Assembly: GCA_934667625.1 (NCBI GenBank)
Contig: CAKUMH010000009.1
Coordinates: 1-64,000, forward strand
Reading direction: 5' to 3'
Source: an uncultured Elusimicrobiales bacterium
Lineage (GTDB): Bacteria > Elusimicrobiota > Elusimicrobia > Elusimicrobiales > Elusimicrobiaceae
Length of the DNA: 64,000 bases
Of this stretch, positions 24,344 through 32,804 are shown piece after piece; within the stretch, counting starts at the first letter, position 1; every line of letters starts with the position of its first letter. The translations under genes and the position numbers were made by a program. Under the pieces are notes generated by a model. It was not told the origin of the DNA. It saw nothing but the letters and a program-made list of their open reading frames with translations, and ran no database searches.

Positions 24344-25755
24344 AATCCCTTCTCTAGGTTACACGCCGCGTTTAAGATTTTTTCTTCCTGCAAAATGGGC
24401 CCGTAAAACTGCACACCGACGGGCAGGCCTTGCTTGTCCTTGCCGAACGGCACGCTAATGCCCGCCAACCCGCCAATGTTGCCCTGGCAGGTGTACAGGT
24501 CTGCCAAGTACAAAGAGAGCGGATTTTCGTCGTGTTCACCCAGTTTAAAGGCCGTCGTAGGGGAGGTGGGCGTCAACAGCAGATCCACCTGCGTAAATAC
24601 CTTTTTAAAATCCTGGCGAATCAGCTCGCGCACCTTCATGGCTTTTAAAAAGCATTCCTCGTAATTTTTGGAGGTTAAGGCGTACGTCCCAATGATGAGA
24701 CGCTTTTTGACCTCCAGGCCAAACTTATCGCGAGAACCTTCGTAATACGCATTTAAATCTTGGGCGGCATTATCCGCATAACCATAACGAATGCCGTCAT
24801 AGCGGCCCAGGTTGGAGCTCGCCTCCGCACTGGTAATAATATAGTAGCACGGGGCAGCATATTTGGCATGTGGCACTTCTACTTCCACTAGCTCTGCCCC
24901 CAATTCCTGCAGACGCTGGGCAGCCGCGTCCAAGCGGGCTTTAATATCCGGAGAGAGGTCGTCCAAAAATCCCTTGGGAAGGCCCACCTTCAGGCCCTTT
25001 AAGTCCGCCGTAAACAGCTTTTCGTAAGCAGGTACGGGTGCGTCCAGCGAGGTAGAATCGTGCACGTCCTTACCGGCCAACACTTCCAGTACGCGGGCCG
25101 AATCTGCCACGGTGCGGGCCAACACACCCACTTGGTCTGCGCTGGAGGAAAAAGCGATAACACCATAGCGGGAAATACGGCCGTAACCGGGCTTAATGCC
25201 CACAATACCGCAAAAACCAGCCGGTTGACGCACGGAGCCCCCCGTGTCGGTGCCCAAAGCAACCGGCACCATGCCGGAAGCCACCGCCGCCGCACTGCCG
25301 CCGGAGGAACCGCCGGGCACGCGCGTTTCGTCCACCGGGTTTTTAACGGGTCCGTAAACGGAGGTTTGGTTGGTGCTGCCCATGGCAAATTCGTCCATAT
25401 TGGCGCGGCCGATAATCACCGCATCCGCCGCCAGCAGTTTTCCCACCACGGTGGACGTATAAGACGCCACATAATTGGCCAGCATTTTGGAACAGCAAGT
25501 GGCGTGGTGCCCCTTGTAAAGGATATTGTCTTTAATCGCCACAGGCACGCCGCAAAGCGGGCCTAATTTTTCGCCGCGGGCGCGTTTGGCGTCCACTGCT
25601 TTGGCTTGGGCGAGGGCGTCCGCCTCAAACACTTCCACCAGCGCGTTTAAACGCGGGTTGAGCTCGGCAATTTTGGCAAGAGATTCTTGGGTAACTTCCA
25701 AGGCGGTTTTTTTACCTTCGGCCACGGCGGCCGCAATTTCTAAAACGGTCATCAT
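24340..25755 (-). CDS. gatA: Aspartyl/glutamyl-tRNA amidotransferase subunit A
   Basis: The 471-residue amidase-signature enzyme releases ammonia from glutamine for tRNA-dependent amidation. The Ser-cisSer-Lys triad can be placed: Lys in VAIKDNIL, the serines in the glycine/serine-rich stretch GGSSGGSAAAVASGMVP, and DTGGSVRQPAGFCG. It overlaps gatC by TAATG. Its start has two adjacent ATG codons. gatB is not in the window and must lie elsewhere. It implies that Gln-tRNA or Asn-tRNA is made by amidation. Confidence 0.96.
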   Translation of the reverse strand: MMTVLEIAAAVAEGKKTALEVTQESLAKIAELNPRLNALVEVFEADALAQAKAVDAKRARGEKLGPLCGVPVAIKDNILYKGHHATCCSKMLANYVASYTSTVVGKLLAADAVIIGRANMDEFAMGSTNQTSVYGPVKNPVDETRVPGGSSGGSAAAVASGMVPVALGTDTGGSVRQPAGFCGIVGIKPGYGRISRYGVIAFSSSADQVGVLARTVADSARVLEVLAGKDVHDSTSLDAPVPAYEKLFTADLKGLKVGLPKGFLDDLSPDIKARLDAAAQRLQELGAELVEVEVPHAKYAAPCYYIITSAEASSNLGRYDGIRYGYADNAAQDLNAYYEGSRDKFGLEVKKRLIIGTYALTSKNYEECFLKAMKVRELIRQDFKKVFTQVDLLLTPTSPTTAFKLGEHDENPLSLYLADLYTCQGNIGGLAGISVPFGKDKQGLPVGVQFYGPILQEEKILNAACNLEKGL

Positions 25756-26036
25756 TAGAGCACCTTCTTTACTTTGGCGCAGCCGTCTTGTTCTTGATCA
25801 AACTGGGCGCGCAGTTCGGCCGCGAGGGCCAAATCGGTTTTCGGTTCGTCCGCACGGGTGTGTGCGGCCTCTATGGCGTGGGTTAATTTTACGCCGTCCG
25901 TATTGACGGAGGAAAGCTCCGCCACCCATTTAAATAAGGCTTCAAGCTGGGCTTGGTATACGTCTGCCTCTTGTTCGCTCACGTGCATCTTGGCCAATTT
26001 GGCGGCCAAGGCAACATCTTTTTTAGTTATTTCCAT
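25755..26036 (-). CDS. gatC: Aspartyl/glutamyl-tRNA amidotransferase subunit C
   Basis: The 93-residue subunit, MEITKKDVALAAKLAKMHVSE and so on, holds GatA and GatB together. The length and the C-terminal lysine-valine tail (KVKKVL) match GatC. It is the first gene of gatC-gatA-nudix, preceded by AAAGGGAGCC. Confidence 0.92.
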   Translation of the reverse strand: MEITKKDVALAAKLAKMHVSEQEADVYQAQLEALFKWVAELSSVNTDGVKLTHAIEAAHTRADEPKTDLALAAELRAQFDQEQDGCAKVKKVL

Positions 26037-26139
26037 AAAATAGGGCTCCCTTTAAAGGTATATTTTATATAATAATGGGGTCATTTGGCTATACTAAAAA
26101 ACGGGGGATGCAACCCGCCAAAAAACAAGGGGGATTTTT

Positions 26140-26499
26140 ATGGAAGCAGAAAACAAAAACATGTACCAGCCGGACGGACGCAACGCAGACGACTGCCGCT
26201 GCAACTTGGACGGAAAGAACTGCGTTAACAGTCATTTTACGCTGGCCGTGGTGGCGGTGGTACTTTCGTGCTTTATGGGATTTTTTGCCATTCCCATGGC
26301 ATTGGCTGCGCTGATTTTATCCTTGCGGGCACAGGATTTTGCACACGACAACCGCACCCAAGAGGCCTTACGCACCGCGTGGTGGGCGGGACTCTTTGGC
26401 TGGGTGACCATTGCCATAGCAATTATTCCTATTTTGCTCGTCGTCTTTTTCGGCAGCACGATTGTGGCACTGCTTACCGCCATGCTAGCTGCCGCGTAA
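26140..26499 (+). CDS. CD225/dispanin-like membrane protein
   Basis: The 119-residue protein has a cysteine-containing N-terminus (DDCRCNLDGKNCVNS) and two membrane segments joined by a charged loop. That loop reads LILSLRAQDFAHDN then QEALRTAWWAG, which resembles the CD225 (dispanin/DUF4190-like) pattern of small bacterial membrane proteins. The function of bacterial members is unknown. AAGGGGGA lies before the ATG. It is a single gene with its own terminator, convergent to the uvrD operon. Confidence 0.7.
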   Translation: MEAENKNMYQPDGRNADDCRCNLDGKNCVNSHFTLAVVAVVLSCFMGFFAIPMALAALILSLRAQDFAHDNRTQEALRTAWWAGLFGWVTIAIAIIPILLVVFFGSTIVALLTAMLAAA

Positions 26500-26514
26500 G
26501 AGCTGTTTTTTGCA

Positions 26515-26550
26515 AAAGAGCCCCCGCCAAGTATTTGGCGGGGGCTCTTT
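26515..26550. terminator. Bidirectional terminator
   Basis: AAAGAGCCCCCGCCAA / TTGGCGGGGGCTCTTT, a 16-bp perfect stem with a GTAT loop. It serves the CD225-like gene and the ychF-rlm-uvrD operon. Confidence 0.93.
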
Positions 26551-26571
26551 GTCTTTTTAAGGCATAACAGA

Positions 26572-29085
26572 TTACAACAGTTCCAGCGGGGCGAACTTTA
26601 ACATAAAAGTGCGGCGGACACCGTTGCCAAACAACACCGTAATTTTGGCACTATCGCCGGAACCGACCACCTGCACAATTTTTCCCTGCCCAAATACCCC
26701 GTGTTTGACCAATCCCCCCACGGCTACACCGTCTGCATTTTTAGGGGCGGGTTCGGCCGGCTTGGCGGCGGGCTGTTGGCTGGCAGCCGGGAACGGATAG
26801 GCGCGCCCTTTGGGAAACTGCCGCGGTTCCGCCGATACAGACGGCATCGGGCGGGAGTACAGCGAACCTAGGCCGGGCGTGGCATTATACGACGAAGAGG
26901 CGTAATCCAAATCGTCATTTTCCTCTATCTCATAGCCGTTCTCATCGTAACGTTTTTGAAAACGGCTTTTGCTGGCGTACCCTTCAAAATTTTGGTAGCG
27001 GTTATTCCCGCCAAAATTGTTGCGGCCGTGGGAATAGCCTCCGCCGTAATTGCCCCCCGAATACGAACCTCCGGCACCTGCGCCGTAAAGGCCATATTTG
27101 GAGTGATAATCCGTATAGCGGGGCTGGGTGTTTTCGTGCACTTCGTTTTCGTCCAAGAGGCCGCTTTCAAACAAAAAGCGCGAGGGTAGGTTTTCCTGCC
27201 GCTGCCCAAACTTGCGGCGGGATTGGGCATACGTCAAAAACAGTTTTTCGCGCGCACGCGTCATGGCCACATAGCACAGGCGGCGCTCTTCTTCCAGCTC
27301 GTCCTCGTTATCCTTGCAAATGGGGAAGAGGTTTTCCTCTAAGCCCGTCACAAAAACATTGTTAAATTCCAACCCTTTGGCCAGGTGTACCGTCATCAGC
27401 GTGACGGCTCCGCCTTCGCCCGCGTTGGAATCATCCTCCCCGGAGAGGAGAGAAATTTCTTGTAAAAAGTCCGCCACCGACGGTTCCTTTTCGCCTTTGT
27501 GGCAGCGGTCCTCGTATTCTTTTACGGCGTTGATGAGCGCATCCAAGTTTTGCAGGCGGGATTCGGCCTCGGGGTCTTTTTCTATTTCCGCCTTGACGGC
27601 GTCCATGTAGCCCGATTCCACCAAAATTTTGTGGAAAATATCCGCCGGAGCCGTGAGCAGCATGTCCCCGCGCCAATTTTCAAATAACTGTACCAGGCGC
27701 AAAGCGGCCTTCATCGCCATGGCACTTATGCCGGGCACATAAGCCGCGGTCTTGAGCGCATCATAAAGCGAAATGTGCTTTTCCTCTGCGTACGCCAGCA
27801 GACGGTCCTGCGCCACCTTGCCCAGGCCCCTAGTCGGCGTGTTGATAATACGCAGGAGACTGACATTGTCGGCCGGGTTGATTAAAATGCGCGCATAGCA
27901 CATGATGTCTTTAATTTCCTTACGGTCATAAAAGCGGACCGTACCCACCAAACGATACGGAATTTGGTAGCGGCGGAAGGAGTCTTCAAAGCTGCGGCTC
28001 TGCGCGTTGGTGCGGTAAAACACGGCTATTTCTTTTAAACTCGCGCCTTCGTCCACCAGCGCCTTGATGTTCTGGCTGACCCAGCGGGCCTCGTCGCCCT
28101 CGGTTAAAAGCTCGCGCACTTCAATCGGGTCCCCTTGGGATTTATCGGTAAAGAGGTTCTTTTCTTTACGCTTTTTGTTCTTGGTGATAAGGCGGTTAGA
28201 GGCCTCCAAGATTACCTTGGTAGAGCGGTAGTTTTGTTCCAGCGTGACGGTTTTGACGTCTTTAAAATCTTTTTCAAATTCCAAAATGTTACGGATGTTG
28301 GCCCCACGCCAAGAATAAATGCTTTGGTCCGGGTCGCCCACCACGCACAATTTGCGGCGTTTGGCAGCCAGCATTTTGGTAATTAAATACTGGGTGTGGT
28401 TCGTGTCCTGGTATTCGTCCACCAAAATATATTCAAAAAAGTCCTGGTAATAATTGCGGATATCTTCATGGTCGCGCAACAGTACAACCGTTTTTACCAA
28501 AAGGTCGCCAAAGTCCAATGCACCCGCTTCTTTGAGTTTCTGTTCGTAGCGGCGGTACACTTCGGCCGCGCGGATTTTAAAATCTAGTCCGCTGGCTGTA
28601 GCGCTTTGCATCATGGTTTCGGGCGAGACCATATCGTCTTTGGCGCGGGAAATCAAACCGACAATTTGGTTGATTTCTTTTTTAGGGTCTTTAATCCCCA
28701 TTTGCTCCAAAATCAAGCTGACTACTTTTTTTTGGTCGGAATCATCGTAAATCGCAAAATCGCGCGACAGGCCAAGCACCTGCGCGTTTTGACGCAAGAT
28801 ACGCACCCCAAACGAGTGAAAGGTGTGGATCCACACTTTCCGCCCCGCACCGGGCACCAAGGCGTCCACACGCTCGCGCATTTCCTGCGCGGCCTTGTTG
28901 GTAAACGTAACCGCCAAAATGCGGGCTGGGTGATAGCCGTCCGCAATGAGCTTGGCAATTTTGGTGGTCAGCGTTTTGGTTTTGCCTGTTCCCGCACCGG
29001 CCACAATCAAGCACGGGCCGCCGTCGTAATTGACGGCTTCCAGCTGTTGGGGATTTAAGGATTTTAGTGATTCTTCCAAAGTCAT
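26572..29085 (-). CDS. pcrA: ATP-dependent DNA helicase, UvrD/PcrA type
   Basis: The 837-residue superfamily 1 helicase has the Q-motif LNPQQLEAV, motif I AGAGTGKTKTL (about 30), motif II VDEYQDTN, motif III DQSIYSWRGA, motif V TVHLAKGLEFNNVF and motif VI EERRLCYVAMTRA. It unwinds DNA in repair and replication restart. Between the core and a C-terminal Tudor-like segment (GGLVKHGVFGQGKIVQV) lies a Gly/Tyr/Asn-rich low-complexity linker of about 60 residues (about 680-745). That linker is unusual in character. It is the last gene of the ychF-rlm-uvrD operon. Its GC-rich start lacks an obvious alternative. Confidence 0.95.
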   Translation of the reverse strand: MTLEESLKSLNPQQLEAVNYDGGPCLIVAGAGTGKTKTLTTKIAKLIADGYHPARILAVTFTNKAAQEMRERVDALVPGAGRKVWIHTFHSFGVRILRQNAQVLGLSRDFAIYDDSDQKKVVSLILEQMGIKDPKKEINQIVGLISRAKDDMVSPETMMQSATASGLDFKIRAAEVYRRYEQKLKEAGALDFGDLLVKTVVLLRDHEDIRNYYQDFFEYILVDEYQDTNHTQYLITKMLAAKRRKLCVVGDPDQSIYSWRGANIRNILEFEKDFKDVKTVTLEQNYRSTKVILEASNRLITKNKKRKEKNLFTDKSQGDPIEVRELLTEGDEARWVSQNIKALVDEGASLKEIAVFYRTNAQSRSFEDSFRRYQIPYRLVGTVRFYDRKEIKDIMCYARILINPADNVSLLRIINTPTRGLGKVAQDRLLAYAEEKHISLYDALKTAAYVPGISAMAMKAALRLVQLFENWRGDMLLTAPADIFHKILVESGYMDAVKAEIEKDPEAESRLQNLDALINAVKEYEDRCHKGEKEPSVADFLQEISLLSGEDDSNAGEGGAVTLMTVHLAKGLEFNNVFVTGLEENLFPICKDNEDELEEERRLCYVAMTRAREKLFLTYAQSRRKFGQRQENLPSRFLFESGLLDENEVHENTQPRYTDYHSKYGLYGAGAGGSYSGGNYGGGYSHGRNNFGGNNRYQNFEGYASKSRFQKRYDENGYEIEENDDLDYASSSYNATPGLGSLYSRPMPSVSAEPRQFPKGRAYPFPAASQQPAAKPAEPAPKNADGVAVGGLVKHGVFGQGKIVQVVGSGDSAKITVLFGNGVRRTFMLKFAPLELL

Positions 29086-29100
29086 ACAGGGGCCTTCCGG

Positions 29101-30321
29101 TTATTTCAACTTCATTTGCACGAACGTTTCAATGTGCTCGCTGTGCGGGAAAAAGTCAAACGCTTCCACGTGCAAAATTTCGTAATGCTGGGTGAGAATT
29201 TTTAGATCTGCCGCCAACGTAACAGGGTTACAGGAAATGTAGAGCACATTTTCCACGCCCGATTCGGCCACCGCTTTGGCTGCCTTGGGGTGCATGCCGC
29301 CACGGGGCGGATCCAAAATGATAAGCGCGTCCTTTTTTTCTATGGGCTGCTGCTTAACAAAATCTTCCACTTTGGAGCAGAAAAACTGCACATTGGAAAC
29401 GCCGTTAATTTTGGCGTTTTCAATCCCGTTATACACGGCCGGGGCCACGCTTTCCACGCAAATACTCTTTTCGCACAAGTCCGCGCACGAGAGTGAAAAA
29501 CTGCCAGCGCCGCCGTACAAGTCGTAAATGCGTTTGGGGGCAATTTTTTTGACTACCGCACGCACGCGGGAATACATTTTTTGTGCGGTTTTGGTGTTGG
29601 TTTGAAAGAACGATTGGGGCGAAAGTTTAAACGTTACTTCGCGCTCCAGGTTTGCGTGGGAGTCGGTTAAAAAGATTTTTTCCAAAATAAAATCTTTCCC
29701 TTTCAGTACCCGCAGGGATTCGGGCGCAGCAGTGTCGGCCAGGCCGTTATTGACAGCCGCCATAATGTTGGCCTTGGGCAGGACGGACTCCACCGCCCGG
29801 ACGAAGGTTTTTTCGTTAAAATCGTCCGTTACGAATAAAACCACAATTTCTTCGCCGGTGTTCTTACCTTCGCGCACGAGCAAATGGCGCAAAACACCCG
29901 TATGCTTGCGCTGGTCGTAATACTCCAACTTTTCGGCCTGGGCCCAAGCGCGGATGGCGTTTAAAAGCGGAATTAAATTTTCGTTAAACAGGGCGCATTC
30001 CGTAATATCCACCGCCCGGTCCCAACGGCCTTTTAATTTAAAGCCGAGGGTGCTTTCAAACTCCAGCGGACGGGTCTTGTTGGCAGGGTCTTTTTTGTCA
30101 TAATCCTCGCGCCATTTGACCTGGTGGCAAAAGCCCAGCTCCACTTTGTTGCGAAAATACCGCGGCTCGTCCGTTACGGTGACGGGAATATCCTGCGTCC
30201 AAAAATCTTGCAGGGTTTTTTGCAATTTGGCACGCTTTTGGGCCACCTGCTCCTCGTAAGAGAGGTTTAACAACGCGCAGCCGCCGCACTGGCCGAAATG
30301 TTTACACGTAATCTTAGGCAT
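29101..30321 (-). CDS. 23S rRNA (uracil-5)-methyltransferase, RlmC/RlmD family without TRAM
   Basis: The 406-residue SAM-dependent enzyme of the RumA/TrmA family has an N-terminal [4Fe-4S] site (cysteines in CKHFGQCGGC and TECALF), the SAM site IYDLYGGAGSFSLSCADL, LDPPRGGMHPK and the catalytic cysteine in VLYISCNPVTL. The missing TRAM domain makes it resemble RlmC more than RlmD, but the target uridine cannot be assigned. The start MPKITCKHFG is chosen because conservation begins there; it overlaps the ychF stop by 8 bases. Confidence 0.88.
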   Translation of the reverse strand: MPKITCKHFGQCGGCALLNLSYEEQVAQKRAKLQKTLQDFWTQDIPVTVTDEPRYFRNKVELGFCHQVKWREDYDKKDPANKTRPLEFESTLGFKLKGRWDRAVDITECALFNENLIPLLNAIRAWAQAEKLEYYDQRKHTGVLRHLLVREGKNTGEEIVVLFVTDDFNEKTFVRAVESVLPKANIMAAVNNGLADTAAPESLRVLKGKDFILEKIFLTDSHANLEREVTFKLSPQSFFQTNTKTAQKMYSRVRAVVKKIAPKRIYDLYGGAGSFSLSCADLCEKSICVESVAPAVYNGIENAKINGVSNVQFFCSKVEDFVKQQPIEKKDALIILDPPRGGMHPKAAKAVAESGVENVLYISCNPVTLAADLKILTQHYEILHVEAFDFFPHSEHIETFVQMKLK

Positions 30322-31387
30322 TGATTTTAAACAGGCAAACGTCGCCGTCCTTAACGATATAGTCTTTTCCCTCAGAGCGGATGAGGCCGTGCTCGCGCAG
30401 GGCTTTTTCGCTGCCGAACTTGGCCAAGTCGTCAAAGGTGTAAACGTCGGCGCGGATGAACCCTTTTTCAAAATCGCTGTGGATTTTGCCAGCCGCCTGC
30501 GGTGCGGTGCAACCCACGGGAATGAGCCAGCTGCGCACTTCCACTTCGCTGCCAGCCGTAAAATAGGTGCACAGGTTTAAAAGTTTCATCCCTTCGCGCA
30601 CAATTTTTTCAAGACCGGTATAATCGCTGCCCGTCTCGGCCAAGAAGGCGTGTTTTTCTTCTTCGCTAAATTCGGCAATATCCGCCTCAAACTTAACGGA
30701 AAGTTCCACAAAGCCAGCGCCGTTTTCGGCCGCATATTTGGCTACCTTTTCGGCATTGGCCACGTTGCGTTTTTCCGAGTTATTCCCCACATACAAGACG
30801 GGCTTGGCAGTTAAAAATTGGTAGTCTTTTAGTTCCTCGGGTTCTAAATGCAAGGAACTGACGGGCTTGCCGTTTTCCAGCGCGGCCTTGATTTCTTTCA
30901 TGCGTTCCCATGCGGCCACAGCGTCTTTTTTTCCGCTTTTGGCGTTGGAACCCAAGCGGTCGCACACCTTAGTGGCGGTTTCCAAGTCGGCAAGCATCAG
31001 CTCGGTATTAATAACCTCAATATCGCGCAAGGGATCCACGGAGTTCATCACGTGCGTAACATTTTCGTCCTCAAACAGGCGCACTACATGGATAATGGCG
31101 TCCACTTCGCGGATGTTGGCTAAAAATTTATTTCCTAGCCCTTCGCCTTGGCTGGCCCCTTTGACGATGCCGGCAATATCCACAAATTTGATAAAAGCGG
31201 CCGTCTTTTTGGGCGGTTGGAACATTTCAAACAATTTGTCCAGGCGTTTGTCCGGAATCGGAACAATACCGACGTTCGGCTCAATGGTGCAAAACGGATA
31301 GTTGCTTGCTTCCGCACCCGCGCAGGTAAGCGCGTTAAAAAGGGTAGATTTGCCCACATTGGGCAGGCCGACAATACCAATTTCCAT
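30314..31387 (-). CDS. ychF: Redox- or ribosome-linked GTPase/ATPase YchF (OLA1 family)
   Basis: The 357-residue protein has the Obg-family G1 motif GLPNVGKSTLFNAL and the YchF-typical FCTIEPNVGIVPIPD. It also has DIAGIVKGASQGEGLGN and a C-terminal TGS domain (about 275-357, TYFTAGSEVEVRSWLIP). YchF prefers ATP in studied species and binds ribosomes. AAAGGAG lies before the ATG. It is the first gene of its operon. Confidence 0.96.
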   Translation of the reverse strand: MEIGIVGLPNVGKSTLFNALTCAGAEASNYPFCTIEPNVGIVPIPDKRLDKLFEMFQPPKKTAAFIKFVDIAGIVKGASQGEGLGNKFLANIREVDAIIHVVRLFEDENVTHVMNSVDPLRDIEVINTELMLADLETATKVCDRLGSNAKSGKKDAVAAWERMKEIKAALENGKPVSSLHLEPEELKDYQFLTAKPVLYVGNNSEKRNVANAEKVAKYAAENGAGFVELSVKFEADIAEFSEEEKHAFLAETGSDYTGLEKIVREGMKLLNLCTYFTAGSEVEVRSWLIPVGCTAPQAAGKIHSDFEKGFIRADVYTFDDLAKFGSEKALREHGLIRSEGKDYIVKDGDVCLFKINA

Positions 31388-31466
31388 AGTGTAAAACTCC
31401 TTTGGGGATGATGATAAAACGGATGATTACTTATATTTTAGCATTTTGGCCCTGTTCTAGGGACAA

Positions 31467-31499
31467 AAAGGCCGCCCAAAAACATCTTTGAGCGGCCCA
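31467..31499 (-). terminator. Terminator of pilin copy 4
   Basis: On the minus strand GGGCCGCTC pairs loosely with GGGCGGCC and is followed by TTTTTGT, 22 bases past the pilin stop. Confidence 0.75.
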
Positions 31500-31520
31500 G
31501 AAAAAACAACAGGGACACAT

Positions 31521-32072
31521 TTAAGGCAATATATAACGCGTACACCCGCCAGCATTCGTACAACTGTAATGAGAAATGGCAGGCCCCTCTGTCCCATTCA
31601 TTCCTTTACAGACGGCATTGGCTGCCGTATCGCTTTTTAAGGCCCAACACTCCCGTTGAGAAGGAAAACGGGAATGTTCCAACCATTGAACATAAGCCAC
31701 TTTTACTTTTCCGCCAGAGCTATGAAACCCGACTATATTTTCGTCTGTCCCATCAAACAAATCAAAATAAATGCCTTTGGGTGTACAATCCAAGGAAGGT
31801 CTAATACCGTCATCCTCAGACGATGTACAACCGGGGAAATCCACATCCATTTCATCCCAGTATTGGGGATAGCTCCCGTTGGCCATATAATAGCTTTCTG
31901 CCGCTTTTTTGGCAGCAGACACAACCCCTTGCAATTCTGTATAACGCGCTTTTAAAACCGCTTTTTCGTACTGTGGCAGTGCCACGGCCGCCAAAATTCC
32001 GATAATAAGCACCACTACTAACAACTCAATCAAAGTAAAGCCACCAAATCGGCCCGTGGTAACATTTTTCAT
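31521..32072 (-). CDS. Type IV pilin-like protein, cassette copy 4
   Basis: The 183-residue prepilin, the longest of the set, has MKNVTTGRFGG and FTLIELLVVVLIIGILAAVA. It continues LPQYEKAVLKARYTELQGVV, YYMANGSYPQYWDEMDVDFPG and a late CKGMNG. Near the C-terminus two cysteines (YSCTNAGGCTRY) may form a disulfide loop. The start is fixed by AAGGAAGGCTGTT. It lies between ychF and the kor operon in the same orientation as both, and has its own promoter and terminator. Confidence 0.88.
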   Translation of the reverse strand: MKNVTTGRFGGFTLIELLVVVLIIGILAAVALPQYEKAVLKARYTELQGVVSAAKKAAESYYMANGSYPQYWDEMDVDFPGCTSSEDDGIRPSLDCTPKGIYFDLFDGTDENIVGFHSSGGKVKVAYVQWLEHSRFPSQRECWALKSDTAANAVCKGMNGTEGPAISHYSCTNAGGCTRYILP

Positions 32073-32170
32073 AACAGCCTTCCTTTTTGATAAATTTTTC
32101 GTATACTCAAAATTTATCAAAAAAAAAAACGATTACAACCCTTTTATATTTTGCCTTCCGAAAAACACAA
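32073..32170 (-). promoter_or_regulatory. Pilin cassette leader, copy 4: promoter, T10 tract, 30-bp inverted repeat, RBS
   Basis: TTGTGT (about 32170-32165), a shorter spacer of about 17 bases, TATAAA, GGGTTGTAATCG, ten T (32128-32119), inverted repeat identical to copy 3 (32118-32089), AAAAAGGAAGG. Upstream of the -10 this copy differs more from the others. Confidence 0.72.
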
Positions 32171-32210
32171 ACAACCCGCAGAAAAAACGCCCTACAAGCA
32201 AAACTATTCA

Positions 32211-32248
32211 AACGAAACGCCCCGAGCAAAAACTCGGGGCGTTTCGTT
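32211..32248 (-). terminator. Terminator of the kor/vor operon
   Basis: A 16-bp perfect stem (AACGAAACGCCCCGAG / CTCGGGGCGTTTCGTT) with a 6-base loop, 20 bases past the gamma-subunit stop. The U tract is short. Confidence 0.8.
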
Positions 32249-32267
32249 CAAATGACTCAGCTTGCGC

Positions 32268-32804
32268 TTATTTTACCGCGTCAAACCCGGCCTGCAAGGC
32301 CTTTTTGTTCAGCTCCAGCATTTCCGGCTTGGCCCGTTTGTATACCTTCTTCATCGCGTGTGCCACGCTTTCCAGCGTTACCGCACCCGTCAGTTTAATA
32401 AACGCGCCCAACGCCACCAGGTTGGCAATGCGGTCCATACCCAGCCCTTCGGCAATTTGGTTGCACGGCACGCACACCACTTGGATATCGGTGCGGGTGG
32501 GGCGGGAGTTAATAAGCGAACTATTGATAATCATCAGTCCGCCCTTTTTGAGCAAGGGCTCAAACTTGGGCAGGGACGGCTCGTTCATGACGATAACCGT
32601 ATCGGGCACAGACACGATAGGCGTGTATACTTCCCCGTCGGAAACGACCACCGAACAGTTAGCCGTGCCGCCGCGCATTTCCGGCCCGTACGAAGGCAGC
32701 CAGCTGGCGTTCTTTTTATTTTCTACGCCCGCCTGCGCGAGCAAAATACCGGCGGAAATAACGCCCTGTCCGCCAAATCCGGCAATTCTGATACCTTGAT
32801 ACAT
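32268..32804 (-). CDS. korC: 2-oxoacid:ferredoxin oxidoreductase, gamma subunit
   Basis: The 178-residue gamma subunit starts IRIAGFGGQGVISAGILLAQ and contains WLPSYGPEMRGGTANC, both typical of POR/KOR/VOR gamma chains. With the alpha, beta and delta chains it oxidises a 2-oxoacid to acyl-CoA, reducing ferredoxin. It overlaps the beta gene by TAATG. Whether the substrate is 2-oxoglutarate or a branched-chain 2-oxoacid cannot be told. Confidence 0.9.
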   Translation of the reverse strand: MYQGIRIAGFGGQGVISAGILLAQAGVENKKNASWLPSYGPEMRGGTANCSVVVSDGEVYTPIVSVPDTVIVMNEPSLPKFEPLLKKGGLMIINSSLINSRPTRTDIQVVCVPCNQIAEGLGMDRIANLVALGAFIKLTGAVTLESVAHAMKKVYKRAKPEMLELNKKALQAGFDAVK

